Of a DNA stretch of 64,000 nucleotides, positions 37,639-47,800 are shown piece after piece. This stretch comes from Pseudomonas sp. CFII64 (GTDB taxonomy: Bacteria > Pseudomonadota > Gammaproteobacteria > Pseudomonadales > Pseudomonadaceae): positions 124,001-188,000 of the forward strand of contig NZ_ATLO01000003.1 of assembly GCF_000416235.1 (NCBI RefSeq). The letters run 5' to 3'. Positions within the stretch are counted from its first letter, which is position 1. Each line of letters starts with the position of its first letter. The notes beneath the pieces were generated by a model. That model was not told the DNA's origin, did not search any database, and saw only the letters and a list, made by a program, of their open reading frames with translations. The position numbers and the translations under genes are program-made.

Positions 37639-38583
37639 ATGCAACCCTATCTGATCCCGCAGCCAGGCATTCGCGTCAGCCTCGCCGAACTGATCGAAAT
37701 GCGTCACCGCGTCCGTGAAGTGCAACTGTTCTCCACGCCCAGCCGGCGCAGCCCGTTGATCGGCCTGCATCACTCCAAACTGCGCGGCCGTGGCGTCGAT
37801 TTTGATCAAGTCAGGGTGTATCAGGCCGGCGATGACGTGCGCAGCATTGACTGGCGCGTAACGGCCCGCACTCAGGAACCGCACACCAAGCTGTTCCATG
37901 AAGAACGCGAGCGGCCGATTTTCATTCTGGTCGAGCAAAGCCGCCGATTGTTCTTCGGTTCTGGCCTGATGTTCAAATCGGTGCTGGCGGCCCAGGCTGC
38001 AGCGCTGATTGGCTGGGCTGCGCTGATCCACAACGATCGGGTGGGCGGGCTGGTGTTCGGTGATAACGAGCACTACGAAATCAAACCCCGGCGCAGCAAG
38101 CAAAGCCTGTTGCAGCTGCTCAACCGTCTGGTGCGGATCAATCAATCGCTGCACACCGAAATCGCCGCCGACCGGGACGCGTTCGGTATCGCTCTGCGTC
38201 GGGCCCGGGAAGTCTTGCGTCCGGGCAGTCTGGCCGTGGTGCTGTGCGATGAACGCGCGCTTTCTGACGCGGCAGAACAACAGCTGAGTTTGTTGTCGCG
38301 CCATTGTGATCTGCTGCTGCTGCCGTTATCCGACCCACTGGACCACGCGCTACCCGCAGCGGGCCTGCTGCGTTTTGCCGAACGGGGCGCGCAACTGGAA
38401 CTGGACACCCTCGATCCACAGCTGCGCCAGACCTACCGCGCCCAAGGCGAAGAGCGTGCCGCGCGCTGGGAATTGCTCGCGCAAAAACTCCGGGTGCCGC
38501 TGATGCCTCTGAGCACACAGCGCGAGATGGTCGAACAGCTGCGCGAATACCTGAACGCCCAGCGCCCGGTAAAACAAAAATGA
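37639..38583 (+). CDS. DUF58 domain protein of the MoxR operon
   Basis: A 314-residue protein. The DUF58 signature region includes GRGVDFDQVRVYQAGDDVRSIDWRVTAR (about 52-80, shown only in part in other members), followed by EERERPIFILVEQSR, which is a von Willebrand A-like fold start. The frame is open far upstream inside moxR, but MQPYLIPQPG directly after the moxR stop is the sensible start. It overlaps the next gene by 4 bases (ATGA). Confidence 0.93.
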   Translation: MQPYLIPQPGIRVSLAELIEMRHRVREVQLFSTPSRRSPLIGLHHSKLRGRGVDFDQVRVYQAGDDVRSIDWRVTARTQEPHTKLFHEERERPIFILVEQSRRLFFGSGLMFKSVLAAQAAALIGWAALIHNDRVGGLVFGDNEHYEIKPRRSKQSLLQLLNRLVRINQSLHTEIAADRDAFGIALRRAREVLRPGSLAVVLCDERALSDAAEQQLSLLSRHCDLLLLPLSDPLDHALPAAGLLRFAERGAQLELDTLDPQLRQTYRAQGEERAARWELLAQKLRVPLMPLSTQREMVEQLREYLNAQRPVKQK

Positions 38584-39074
38584 ATCCTCTGGATCACCTT
38601 CAGCCGCTGATCGCGCCGCAAGCCATCGGCTTCTGGCCGCCTGCGCCAGGGTGGTGGCTGCTGCTGTTGTTGATCCCGCTTGCGGGTTGGGGATTATGGC
38701 GTGTGCGCCACGTGATTCCGGTCAAGGCGCGCATTCGTCGCGCTGAGCAGCCACTGGACCCGGTGCGGGTCGCCGCGCTGCTGGAATTGGCACAGATGCC
38801 CAAACCCTATGACGGCGCGCCGGCCGGGGCCTGGTTGCAGCAAATCAACGGGCTGCTCAAACGTCTTTGCCGCAATCACTACCCGTACAGCCAGAGCCAC
38901 ACGCTCAACGGCCGTAAATGGCTGGCCTTCCTGGATAACCGTTGCCCGGCTGCGGGCCTGACACGCTGGATGGTGCTGGTCGAAGGCGCCTACAAACCCG
39001 AATGCAAACTGGACGACAAGGCTATTTCCGGCTTGACCCAGGCGGTTGAAACCTGGATTCGCAAACATGTTTGA
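38580..39074 (+). CDS. DUF4381 membrane protein of the MoxR operon
   Basis: A 164-residue protein with one membrane segment (about 20-38, PGWWLLLLLIPLAGWGLW) and a cytoplasmic helical part, matching DUF4381. These proteins appear only in MoxR-DUF58-VWA operons. It overlaps both neighbours by a few bases, so the operon is tightly coupled. Confidence 0.9.
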   Translation: MNPLDHLQPLIAPQAIGFWPPAPGWWLLLLLIPLAGWGLWRVRHVIPVKARIRRAEQPLDPVRVAALLELAQMPKPYDGAPAGAWLQQINGLLKRLCRNHYPYSQSHTLNGRKWLAFLDNRCPAAGLTRWMVLVEGAYKPECKLDDKAISGLTQAVETWIRKHV

Positions 39075-40137
39075 GTTCGCCTGGCAGTGGGTGTTCGCCC
39101 TGCTGCCCCTGCCCTGGGTGATGCGCATCCTGTTGCCTGCGGCCGACAGCGGCGAGGCGGCACTGAAAGTCAGTTTCCTCAGTGACCTGGAAGGGCTGGT
39201 GGGGCGCCGCGCCAAAGCCAACCTGCCAGCATGGCGGCAACAATTGCCGCTCATTCTGTTATGGCTGCTGCTGTTGGTCGCCGCCGCTCGCCCGCAATGG
39301 TTGGGCGAACCGCTGCCGGTTGCCTCCAGCGGCCGGGATTTGCTGGTGGCGGTGGATGTGTCCGGCTCCATGGATTATCCCGACATGCAGTGGAAAGCCG
39401 ACGAGGTCAGCCGACTGGTGTTAGTCCAGCATCTGTTGGGGGATTTTCTTGAAGGCCGTCAGGGCGATCGCGTCGGGCTGATCCTGTTCGGCAGTCAGGC
39501 GTTCGTTCAGGCGCCGCTGACCTTTGATCGCCACACCGTGCGCGTCTGGCTGGATGAAGCGCGAATCGGCATTGCCGGAAAAAATACCGCCATCGGCGAC
39601 GCCATCGGCCTGGCCCTCAAGCGTTTGCGTCTGCGCCCGGCACAAAGCCGGATTCTGGTGCTGGTCACCGATGGAGCCAACAATGGCGGCCAGATCGACC
39701 CAGTGACCGCCGCCCGACTGGCCGCTGACGAGGGCGTGAAGATTTACCCCATCGGCATCGGTGCGGACCCGGAAAAAGCCGGTTCGCTGGGCATGCTCGG
39801 GCTTAATCCAAGCCTGGATCTGGACGAACCCACTCTCAAGCAAATCGCCGAAATCAGCGGCGGTCAGTATTTCCGGGCCCGGGACGGCGATCAGCTGGAG
39901 AATATCCGCAAAAGTCTCGACGCGCTGGAACCGGTCGCCCAACAACCAACCCAGGCGCGCCCTGCGCTGGCGCTTTATCAGTGGCCGCTGGCGGGTGCCA
40001 TGCTGCTGAGCCTGATCCTGGTAATCCATGAGCGCTGGCCGAACAATCCGCTGCAACGCTTGCTGAACCGGCAACGCTTCATGCGCGACGGTCGACAATG
40101 GCGCGAGCGCATCAAACGACTGCGGAGGCGCGCATGA
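39067..40137 (+). CDS. VWA-domain membrane protein (BatA type)
   Basis: A 356-residue protein with N-terminal membrane segments (about 5-22 and 62-80), then a von Willebrand A domain with an intact MIDAS motif DVSGSMD (near residue 99) and the later T and D positions (LVTDGANNGG near 202), and a C-terminal membrane helix (about 308-326). The MIDAS site suggests metal-dependent protein binding on the periplasmic side. The start is the ATG at 39067; the frame before it begins with TTG only. Confidence 0.92.
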   Translation: MFEFAWQWVFALLPLPWVMRILLPAADSGEAALKVSFLSDLEGLVGRRAKANLPAWRQQLPLILLWLLLLVAAARPQWLGEPLPVASSGRDLLVAVDVSGSMDYPDMQWKADEVSRLVLVQHLLGDFLEGRQGDRVGLILFGSQAFVQAPLTFDRHTVRVWLDEARIGIAGKNTAIGDAIGLALKRLRLRPAQSRILVLVTDGANNGGQIDPVTAARLAADEGVKIYPIGIGADPEKAGSLGMLGLNPSLDLDEPTLKQIAEISGGQYFRARDGDQLENIRKSLDALEPVAQQPTQARPALALYQWPLAGAMLLSLILVIHERWPNNPLQRLLNRQRFMRDGRQWRERIKRLRRRA

Positions 40138-41867
40138 TCAGCCTCTGGCCGCACTGGTTTCGTCCCTGGTGGCTGCTTTTATTGCCGCTGCTGGTCTGGC
40201 TGCTCTGGCGGCTCTGGCACCGTCAGAAACGCGCCGGGCGCTGGCAGATGATCTTGCCGGTGGCGTTCCATGCGGTGCTGCTCAACGGCGGCAAGGGTCG
40301 CGACAATAAAACCCCGTGGATTTTCCTGGGAGTGGCCTGGATGCTGGCCCTGCTTGCCCTGCTCGGTCCCGGCTGGCAGCGCGTGGAACAATTCAGCCAG
40401 AAACCGGTAGACCCGCTGGTGATATTGCTGGAAGTCACGCCGGAAATGCTCGCCACTGACAGCCCACCGACGCGGCTGGAGCAAGCCAAACGCAAACTGC
40501 AGGATCTGTTGCAGGCCCGCAGCGATTCGCAAACCGCCATCATTGTCTATGCGGGCAGCGCCCACACGCTGGTGCCGCTGTCGGACGATCTGGCCACCAT
40601 TCGCAACCTTCTGGATGCCGTCAAACCTTCGATCATGCCCCAGGCCGGGCACCGCGCGGATCTCGCCATGCATCAGGCGCTGGGCTTGCTCAAGCAAGCG
40701 GCGCTGGGCCGTGGCCGAATCCTGCTGATCGGATCGTCATTGAGCGAACAGGAACGCCAGGGCATTCGTCAGGCGTTGGTGGGTCAGAGTCCGCCGCTGC
40801 TGATTCTGGGCGTCGGCACGGCCGATGGCGCGCCGGTACTTCAGGAAAAAGGCGGGTTACTCAAAGACAGTCAGGGGGCGATTCTGCTGCCGCGTCTGGA
40901 CAGCGCCAGCCTGACGGACTTCGCCGGGCAGCTCGGCGGCCAATACCGACAAGTGCGCATGGATGACGACGACCTGCGCGAGCTTGGCTTGCTTGATGCG
41001 CCAAAAGCCCTGCGCAGCGACGGCCAACTGATTCAGCTGGACAGCTGGGCTGACCAGGGACACTGGTTTCTGCTGCCGCTGCTACTGCTCGCGGCTTGCG
41101 CCGGTCGTCGCGGCTGGTTGCTGTGCCTGCCGCTGCTGTTGATGCTGCCGCAGAACAGCTATGCCTTCGACTTTCAGGACTTGTGGTTGCGTCCCGATCA
41201 ACAAGGCCAGCAGTTGCTGGAGCAGCATCGCCCCGCGGAAGCGGCCCGGCATTTCGAAAACCCGCAATGGAAAGGTATCGCCCTCTACGAAGCCGGTGAC
41301 TATGCCAGTGCCGCCCAGCGCTTCGCTGAAGGTAACAGTGCTGCGGACCACTACAATCGCGGCAACGCGCTGGCACGCAGCGGCGAACTGGAGGCAGCGC
41401 TGGACGCCTACGAACAGGCGCTGGAACGGCAACCGGATCTGCAAGCAGCCGTGAAGAACAAGGCGCTGGTCGAGCAGATCCTTGAGCAGAGCAAGCAACC
41501 CAAAGCGGCGGAACCCGGCGAGACCAAACCCAGCGACGGTGACGACGACGGCGACAATGCCCAAAGCCAGACGGCGACCGAGCAACAGCCTCAAGACCAG
41601 AAAGACAAGGAACCCACTGAGCCCGGCGAGGAAAACAGTCCTGGCACTGAGCCCCCACCGCGTAATGGCGGCAATCCGGCGCCCGGTTCGCCACTGGACG
41701 ATAACGAAACCACGCAGCCGCCGATCCGGCCTCCCGACCGTCCGATGGATGGCGAACGTCGGCAAGCGCTGGAGCAATGGCTGCGGCAGATTCCGGATGA
41801 TCCAGGGGAATTGCTGCGCCGCAAATTCTGGTACCAACAGCAACAGCGTCAGGAAAAAACCCGATGA
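40134..41867 (+). CDS. VWA plus TPR membrane protein (BatB/BatC-like fusion)
   Basis: A 577-residue protein. Two membrane segments (about 10-24 and 58-75) are followed by a VWA domain whose MIDAS is degenerate (LEVTPEMLATD instead of DxSxS), a further membrane helix (about 305-340), a TPR region (about 355-445, ending DAYEQALERQPDLQAAVKNK) and a low-complexity, acidic, proline- and glutamine-rich tail (about 450-540). GGAGGCGCGC precedes the ATG. Confidence 0.9.
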   Translation: MISLWPHWFRPWWLLLLPLLVWLLWRLWHRQKRAGRWQMILPVAFHAVLLNGGKGRDNKTPWIFLGVAWMLALLALLGPGWQRVEQFSQKPVDPLVILLEVTPEMLATDSPPTRLEQAKRKLQDLLQARSDSQTAIIVYAGSAHTLVPLSDDLATIRNLLDAVKPSIMPQAGHRADLAMHQALGLLKQAALGRGRILLIGSSLSEQERQGIRQALVGQSPPLLILGVGTADGAPVLQEKGGLLKDSQGAILLPRLDSASLTDFAGQLGGQYRQVRMDDDDLRELGLLDAPKALRSDGQLIQLDSWADQGHWFLLPLLLLAACAGRRGWLLCLPLLLMLPQNSYAFDFQDLWLRPDQQGQQLLEQHRPAEAARHFENPQWKGIALYEAGDYASAAQRFAEGNSAADHYNRGNALARSGELEAALDAYEQALERQPDLQAAVKNKALVEQILEQSKQPKAAEPGETKPSDGDDDGDNAQSQTATEQQPQDQKDKEPTEPGEENSPGTEPPPRNGGNPAPGSPLDDNETTQPPIRPPDRPMDGERRQALEQWLRQIPDDPGELLRRKFWYQQQQRQEKTR

Positions 41868-43525
41868 GTCGCGTGTACACCTTATTGATCAGCCTGCTGT
41901 TCTGTCTGGTTGCCCTGCCCAACCAGGCGGCGGAACTGACCGCGAGCGTGGATCGCGCCCGGCTCAACTCTGGGGAAACCGTCGAGCTGACCCTGGAAAC
42001 CAGCGACGTCACTCAGTTCGGCAAACCTGACCTCAGCGCCCTGGAGCGCGACTTCGACGTGCGCGGCACGCGGCAGGTCAACCGCCTCAATACGCTGGAT
42101 GGCGGCAATCAGGCGACGACGCGCTGGATCATCACCCTGCTGCCGAGGCAGACCGGATCGGTGATCATTCCGGCGCTGGAATTGGGGGAGCTGAAGAGCG
42201 AGCCGATCACCCTGCAAGTCATCCAGAGCAACGAACAGGATCAGCCCGGCAAACTCGCGCCGGTATTCTTCGACGCCAGCCTCGATCAGGACAGCGTTTA
42301 CGTACAGGCGCAGGCGGTGCTGAACCTGCGCATCTATCACTCGGTTGCGCTGTTCGATGACAGCAACCTCACGCCCCTTGAAGTGCCCGATGCGCGCATC
42401 GAAAAACTCGGTGAATCGAAGACCTACGAGAAACTTATCAACGGCATCCGCCATGGCGTGATCGAGATGCGTTATGCCATTTATCCACAGCACAGCGGCA
42501 CTCTGGTGATTCCGCCGCAAGTGTTCAGCGCCACGCTGGTCCAGCCCGCCGCTGAAAACGCCCAAAGCAATGATCCGGCCAACCCCTTCGGCCCGCAGCC
42601 GGGCAAGGTGGTGCGGGTCAGTTCGGCACCGCTGCCGCTGACCGTCAAGGCCAAGCCTGCCGACTACCCGGCCGATGCGCCCTGGCTGCCGGCCCGCAGC
42701 GTGAATCTGAGCGAAAGCTGGAGCCCGGAACCGGGACACAGCCAGGTGGGCGAATCCTTGACCCGAATCCTGACCCTCAAGGTCGAGGGCCTTTCCAGCG
42801 CCCAGTTGCCGCCATTGCCGGCCACCGACCTCAGCAGCCTGCGGCGCTATCCAGACCAGCCGCAACTGGCCAATCTGGCCAGCGAGCGCGGCATCATCGG
42901 AACGCGTGAAGAACGCGAAGCACTGGTGCCGAACCGGGTCGGCCCCATCGACTTGCCCGCTGTCGATGTCGTCTGGTGGAACACCCGGGAAGACCACCTG
43001 GAACATACCGCGCTGGCCGCACGCACCTTACAGATCAGCAGCAATCCAAGCCTGGAAGTGGACACTCCGGTGAATAACGACCTGGGCGGCGTCACAGTGA
43101 TCGGTCCGCCGGTCTGGCCGTGGCAGATGAGCACCTTGTTTTTTGCCTTTACCACGCTGATCGGGGTGATTCTCTGGTGGCGCGCGCGCTGGCAACCGGC
43201 GGTGGCGCGGGTGGCCCAGGCCGGGCCGAGTCCGCGCACCGTGCTGGATGATCTCAAACGCGCCAGTCTGGCCAACGACCCCCATGCGACCCGACAGGCG
43301 CTGGACGCCTGGGCCCGTCAGCAACCGGAAACCCTGGCCGACATGGCGGCACGTTTTGTCCCGCTGTCCGACGCCCTCGATGGCCTGAACGGCGCGCTGT
43401 ACAGTGAAACCGGCCAACTGTGGCTGGGCGAAGACCTGTGGCGCGCGATCCGTACCCTGCCCGCCTCGGAACATATTCCGGATGCAGCGACCGACCAGAG
43501 CCTGCCGCCGTTGTATCCAAAGTAG
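41864..43525 (+). CDS. BatD family protein
   Basis: A 553-residue protein with a signal peptide (1-23, ending NQAAE), a long periplasmic beta-rich BatD/oxygen-tolerance domain (about 25-420) and one membrane anchor near residues 425-443 (MSTLFFAFTTLIGVILWWRARW), then a cytoplasmic helical tail. It overlaps the previous gene by 4 bases and completes the operon. A short REP-like GTTGGAGCGACTA follows the stop. Confidence 0.92.
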   Translation: MSRVYTLLISLLFCLVALPNQAAELTASVDRARLNSGETVELTLETSDVTQFGKPDLSALERDFDVRGTRQVNRLNTLDGGNQATTRWIITLLPRQTGSVIIPALELGELKSEPITLQVIQSNEQDQPGKLAPVFFDASLDQDSVYVQAQAVLNLRIYHSVALFDDSNLTPLEVPDARIEKLGESKTYEKLINGIRHGVIEMRYAIYPQHSGTLVIPPQVFSATLVQPAAENAQSNDPANPFGPQPGKVVRVSSAPLPLTVKAKPADYPADAPWLPARSVNLSESWSPEPGHSQVGESLTRILTLKVEGLSSAQLPPLPATDLSSLRRYPDQPQLANLASERGIIGTREEREALVPNRVGPIDLPAVDVVWWNTREDHLEHTALAARTLQISSNPSLEVDTPVNNDLGGVTVIGPPVWPWQMSTLFFAFTTLIGVILWWRARWQPAVARVAQAGPSPRTVLDDLKRASLANDPHATRQALDAWARQQPETLADMAARFVPLSDALDGLNGALYSETGQLWLGEDLWRAIRTLPASEHIPDAATDQSLPPLYPK

Positions 43526-43594
43526 CAACGCTGTTGGAGCGACTACTTGCGCGGCGCCACGCCTCACGACACAATTTTGAATTGAGAAAAACAC

Positions 43595-44839
43595 ATGCGA
43601 CTGTTCCACACCTCCGACTGGCACCTCGGCCAGAACCTTCATGGCCAGGAGCGGGACTTTGAACACGCCAGCTTCCTGACCTGGCTGCTGGCCCGTCTGG
43701 CCGAGCGTCAGCCGGATGTGCTGCTGATAGCCGGGGACATCTTCGACACGGTCAATCCGCCAGTCAAAGCCCAGGAGCGGCTCTACGATTTCATCGTCAA
43801 TGCTCACGAACAGCAGCCCAAACTGACCATCGTGATGATCGCTGGCAACCACGACTCGGGGTCACGCATCGAATTGCCCGCACCGCTCATGCGCCGCCTG
43901 CGCACCCATGCGCTGGGCCGAGTGTTGTGGCTCGATGACGGCACCCTGGATGTCGAACGCCTGCTGTTGCCGCTGCCCGATGCCGAAGGCGAAATCGGCG
44001 CCTGGTGTCTGGCCCTGCCCTTTCTGCGGCCGGCCGAAGTCACCGGTGCGACCTTGGGCGACAACTATTTGCGCGGCATCGGCCGGGTCCACGAACTGCT
44101 GATCGAAGCCGCCAATCTCAAACGCCAGCCGGGGCAAGCGCTGATTGCCATCAGCCACGCGCACATGGCCGGTGGTTCAGTCTCGGAAGACTCCGAGCGC
44201 AGCCTGATCATCGGCAACGCCGAAGCACTGCCTGCCAGCCTGTTCGGCCCGAGCATCACCTATGTCGCCCTCGGCCACTTGCACAAACCCCAGCGCGTCA
44301 ATGGCGAAGAACGTATTCGCTACAGTGGATCGCCTATTCCGCTGTCATTTTCAGAAATCGGCTACGCACATCAAATCCTGGAAATCACCTGCGAAGGCGA
44401 CCAGCTGCGCAGCGTCGAAACCCTGCTGATTCCTCGCGCAGTCAATCTGCAACGGATCGGCCCCGCGCCGCTCGCCGAATTGCTGCTGCAGCTCAAGGAC
44501 TTGCCGGACATCGATCTGCTGGCGGATACCGAACGCCAACCCTGGCTGGAAGTCCGCGTACGCCTGGACGAGCCGCAACCGGATTTGCGCAACCAGATCG
44601 AAGGCGCGCTGCAAGGCAAGGCCGTGCGGCTGGTGCGCATTGCCGCCGAATATGCTGGCAACGGCCGGGGCGACGGCAGCGATGATGGCGAAGGCCTGAT
44701 CGAACTCGATCAGCTCAACCCGCTGGAACTGTTCAGCCGCGCCTGGCAGGAAAACTACGGCAACGAGGTCGACGAACAAACCCTGACCGACTTCGCCACG
44801 CTGTTGCAGGAAGTCCAGCTGGAGAGCGAACAACCATGA
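43595..44839 (+). CDS. sbcD: SbcD, nuclease subunit of SbcCD
   Basis: Mre11-type Mn-dependent nuclease that with SbcC opens hairpins and cleaves blocked DNA ends. It has 414 residues. The five phosphoesterase motifs are present: HTSDWHLGQ (5-13), AGDIFDTVNPP (near 46), AGNHDSGSR (near 85), ISHAHMAGG (near 186) and ALGHLHKPQ (near 224). It overlaps sbcC by 4 bases, the standard sbcDC operon. Confidence 0.97.
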   Translation: MRLFHTSDWHLGQNLHGQERDFEHASFLTWLLARLAERQPDVLLIAGDIFDTVNPPVKAQERLYDFIVNAHEQQPKLTIVMIAGNHDSGSRIELPAPLMRRLRTHALGRVLWLDDGTLDVERLLLPLPDAEGEIGAWCLALPFLRPAEVTGATLGDNYLRGIGRVHELLIEAANLKRQPGQALIAISHAHMAGGSVSEDSERSLIIGNAEALPASLFGPSITYVALGHLHKPQRVNGEERIRYSGSPIPLSFSEIGYAHQILEITCEGDQLRSVETLLIPRAVNLQRIGPAPLAELLLQLKDLPDIDLLADTERQPWLEVRVRLDEPQPDLRNQIEGALQGKAVRLVRIAAEYAGNGRGDGSDDGEGLIELDQLNPLELFSRAWQENYGNEVDEQTLTDFATLLQEVQLESEQP

Positions 44840-47800
44840 AAATTCTCGCCATCCGCCTGAAAAACCTTGCCTCCCTGGCTGGCCCCTTTGAACTGGATTT
44901 CACCGCTGAACCCTTGGCCAGCGCCGGGCTGTTCGCCATCACAGGGCCGACCGGCGCGGGTAAAAGCACCCTGCTCGATGCCTTGTGCCTGGCGCTGTTC
45001 GGGGCCATTCCGCGCCTGAGCAACATCGGCCAATCCAAAGTGCCGGAAATCGACGGCGACATCAGCACCAACGATCCGCGCACCCTGCTGCGACGCGGCA
45101 CCGGCAGCGGCTTTGCCGAAGTGGACTTTGTCGGCATCGACAACCGTCGCTATCGCGCCCGCTGGGAAACCAATCGCGCACGGGACAACGCCAGCAAGAA
45201 ACTTCAGGCCAGTCGCCAGACACTTACCGATCTGGACAGCGAACAAATCCTCAGCAGCCAGAACAAGACCGAATACAAAACCCTGCTCGAAGCGCGTCTG
45301 GGCCTGAACTTCGAGCAGTTCACCCGGGCGGTCATGCTGGCCCAGAGCGAATTCAGCGCCTTTCTCAAGGCCGACGACCGGGAACGCAGCGAGCTGCTGG
45401 AAAAACTGACCGACACGGCGATCTACAGCCAGTTGGGACGCCGGGCCTTCAGCAAGAGCCAGGAAGCGAAAAAGGCTCACGATGACCTGCAAGCCTTGGC
45501 TACTGGGGTCACGCCCATGGCGGCGGAAGATCGCGTCGAACTCGACCAGCGCGTGGAAGCCGCGCAACTGACGCTCAAGACCCGGCAAAGCGAACTGCGC
45601 CAGCTTGAACTGCAACAGCAATGGCACAAGACGCTGCTGCAACTCCAGCAAGAACAGCAAAGCGCCGCCGCACAATTGCAACAGGCGCAATTGCAGTGGG
45701 ACGCACAGAGCGGCGAACGGCTGAATCTGGCGCGTCTGGAACAGCTGGCCCCGCAGCGTCACCAGTTCCTGCGCCAGACCGAATTGACCGCACAACTGAC
45801 CCCGCTGGCGAATCAGATCGAGCAACACATCAGGCAGCAGAGCGAGCTGCACACTCGCCAGACACAACTGCAACAGACGTGCGTCGAAGCACAGGCCGCG
45901 TCGCTCAAGGCGCAACAGCAGCACAGCGACGCCGCGCCATTACTGCGTCAGGCCTTCGATATTCAGAGCAACGTGGCCCGATTGGCGGACGAATTGCGCC
46001 AGGCCGATGAGCACAAGCAACAGGCCGAGCACAGCTACACCCAAGGGCAAAGCGCTTTGCAAAGCCTGCTTGCGCAACAGGCCCAGGTTACCGAGCGGCT
46101 GCAACGGATTGCCGGGCAGCTGGAACTCAGTCAGGCGCTGGCGCCTCTCGGCGAAGCCTGGAACGCGTATCGCGATCGCTTGAAACAACTGATGCAGATC
46201 GGCGCGCGCCTCAAACAGGGCCAGAGCGAACTGCCGAGCCTGGAACAGCGCGCCGCCACTGCCAGCCAGCAAACAACCGAACTGCGCAACGCGCTCGACC
46301 TGCTGTATCGCGAAGCGGGCGCTGAAGCCGAAGCGGTGGGCGAGCAGATTCAGATTCTCGGCAGCCTGCTGCAAGACAATCGCAAGCAGCAGCGAGCCTT
46401 TGAAGAACTGGCGCGGCTTTGGGCCAGCCAGCAGGAACTCGACAGCCGCGCGCTGGAGCTGACGGAAAAACAGCAACAGGTCCAGCAACAGCGCGATCAG
46501 CTCAACAGCCAGGGCCTGCAAGCGAAAAACCAACTGCAAGTCGCCGAGCAAACCCTGACCGTGACCCGCCAACTGCTGGAACGCCAGCGTCTGGCCCGCA
46601 GCGCCAGCGTCGAAGAACTGCGCCTGCAATTGCAGGATGAGCAGCCATGCCCGGTGTGCGGCAGCAACGAGCACCCGTGGCATGAGCCGCAAGTCTTGCT
46701 GCAAAGCCTCACCCGGCATGACGAAAACGAAGAACACAACGCGCAAAAAGCCGTGGATACTTTGAAGGAAACGCTGGCCGAGTTACGCACCACAGTGGGC
46801 GGACTGATTGCCCAGCAAAAGGAATTCCTGCAACAGCAGGAGCAACTTGCCACCCGACAACAGGCATTGGCCCCCGCGTTTGATGCGCATCCGCTGGGCA
46901 AGCGCTTGCTGGAACAGGACGCCGCCAAACGCGATGCCTGGTTGAACCAGCAACTGACGCAATTGACGCAAAACATCACACAGGACGAACAGCGCCAGGA
47001 TGCCCTGCTCACCCTGCAAAAAGAGGCTGCGCGCCTGCAACAGCAACTCTTGAGCGCCAACGAAGCCGGTCAGGCCGCCTCGCAACAACTGGCCGAACAG
47101 CAGCGAGCACTGAACAGCGACCGCGAGCGTCTTGAGGAAGAACTGACCGCCTTCGCGCCGCTGTTAAGCGCCGAGCAGCTGGACGGCCTGCGCCATGACG
47201 CCGCGACCACAGTCATGCAGCTGGACCAGCAGGTCACCCAACGTCTCGATCAGCTGGAACAACAACGCGACGAACTACTGGAACAACGGGAACGTCAGCA
47301 GAAAATCGAGCTGGAGCAGTCCCAACAGCAGACGCGTGCCCGGCAACTGAGCGAACTGCAGCAACGTAGCACCGTGCTGGGCGACCAACAGATCGCCGGC
47401 CAGCAGGCCTTGGCGCAATTGCTGGGCGAGCACGCCAATGCCGAGCAATGGCAGCAGCAACTGGAATCCGCCGTGGAACAGTCGCGCCACGCCGAAAGCG
47501 CGGCGAATCAAGCGTTGCAGGAAGTCAGCAGCCAGCTGATCCAGCTGGCCGCCGAGCTTCAGGCCCGTCAGGAACGCTTGCACGGCATGCAGCAGGAAAG
47601 TACCGAACTGGGTACGCGGATTGCCGAGTGGCGCAGCCGTCACCACGAACTGGATGACAGCGGCCTGCAACAGTTACTCAGCGTCGATGACGAGCAGGTC
47701 AGTGAACTGCGTCGTCAATTGCAAGCCAGCGAAAAAGCCGTCGAGCAGTTCAAGGTGTTGCTGCAGGAGCGCGAACAACGCTTGAGCAGTCATCAAGCGC

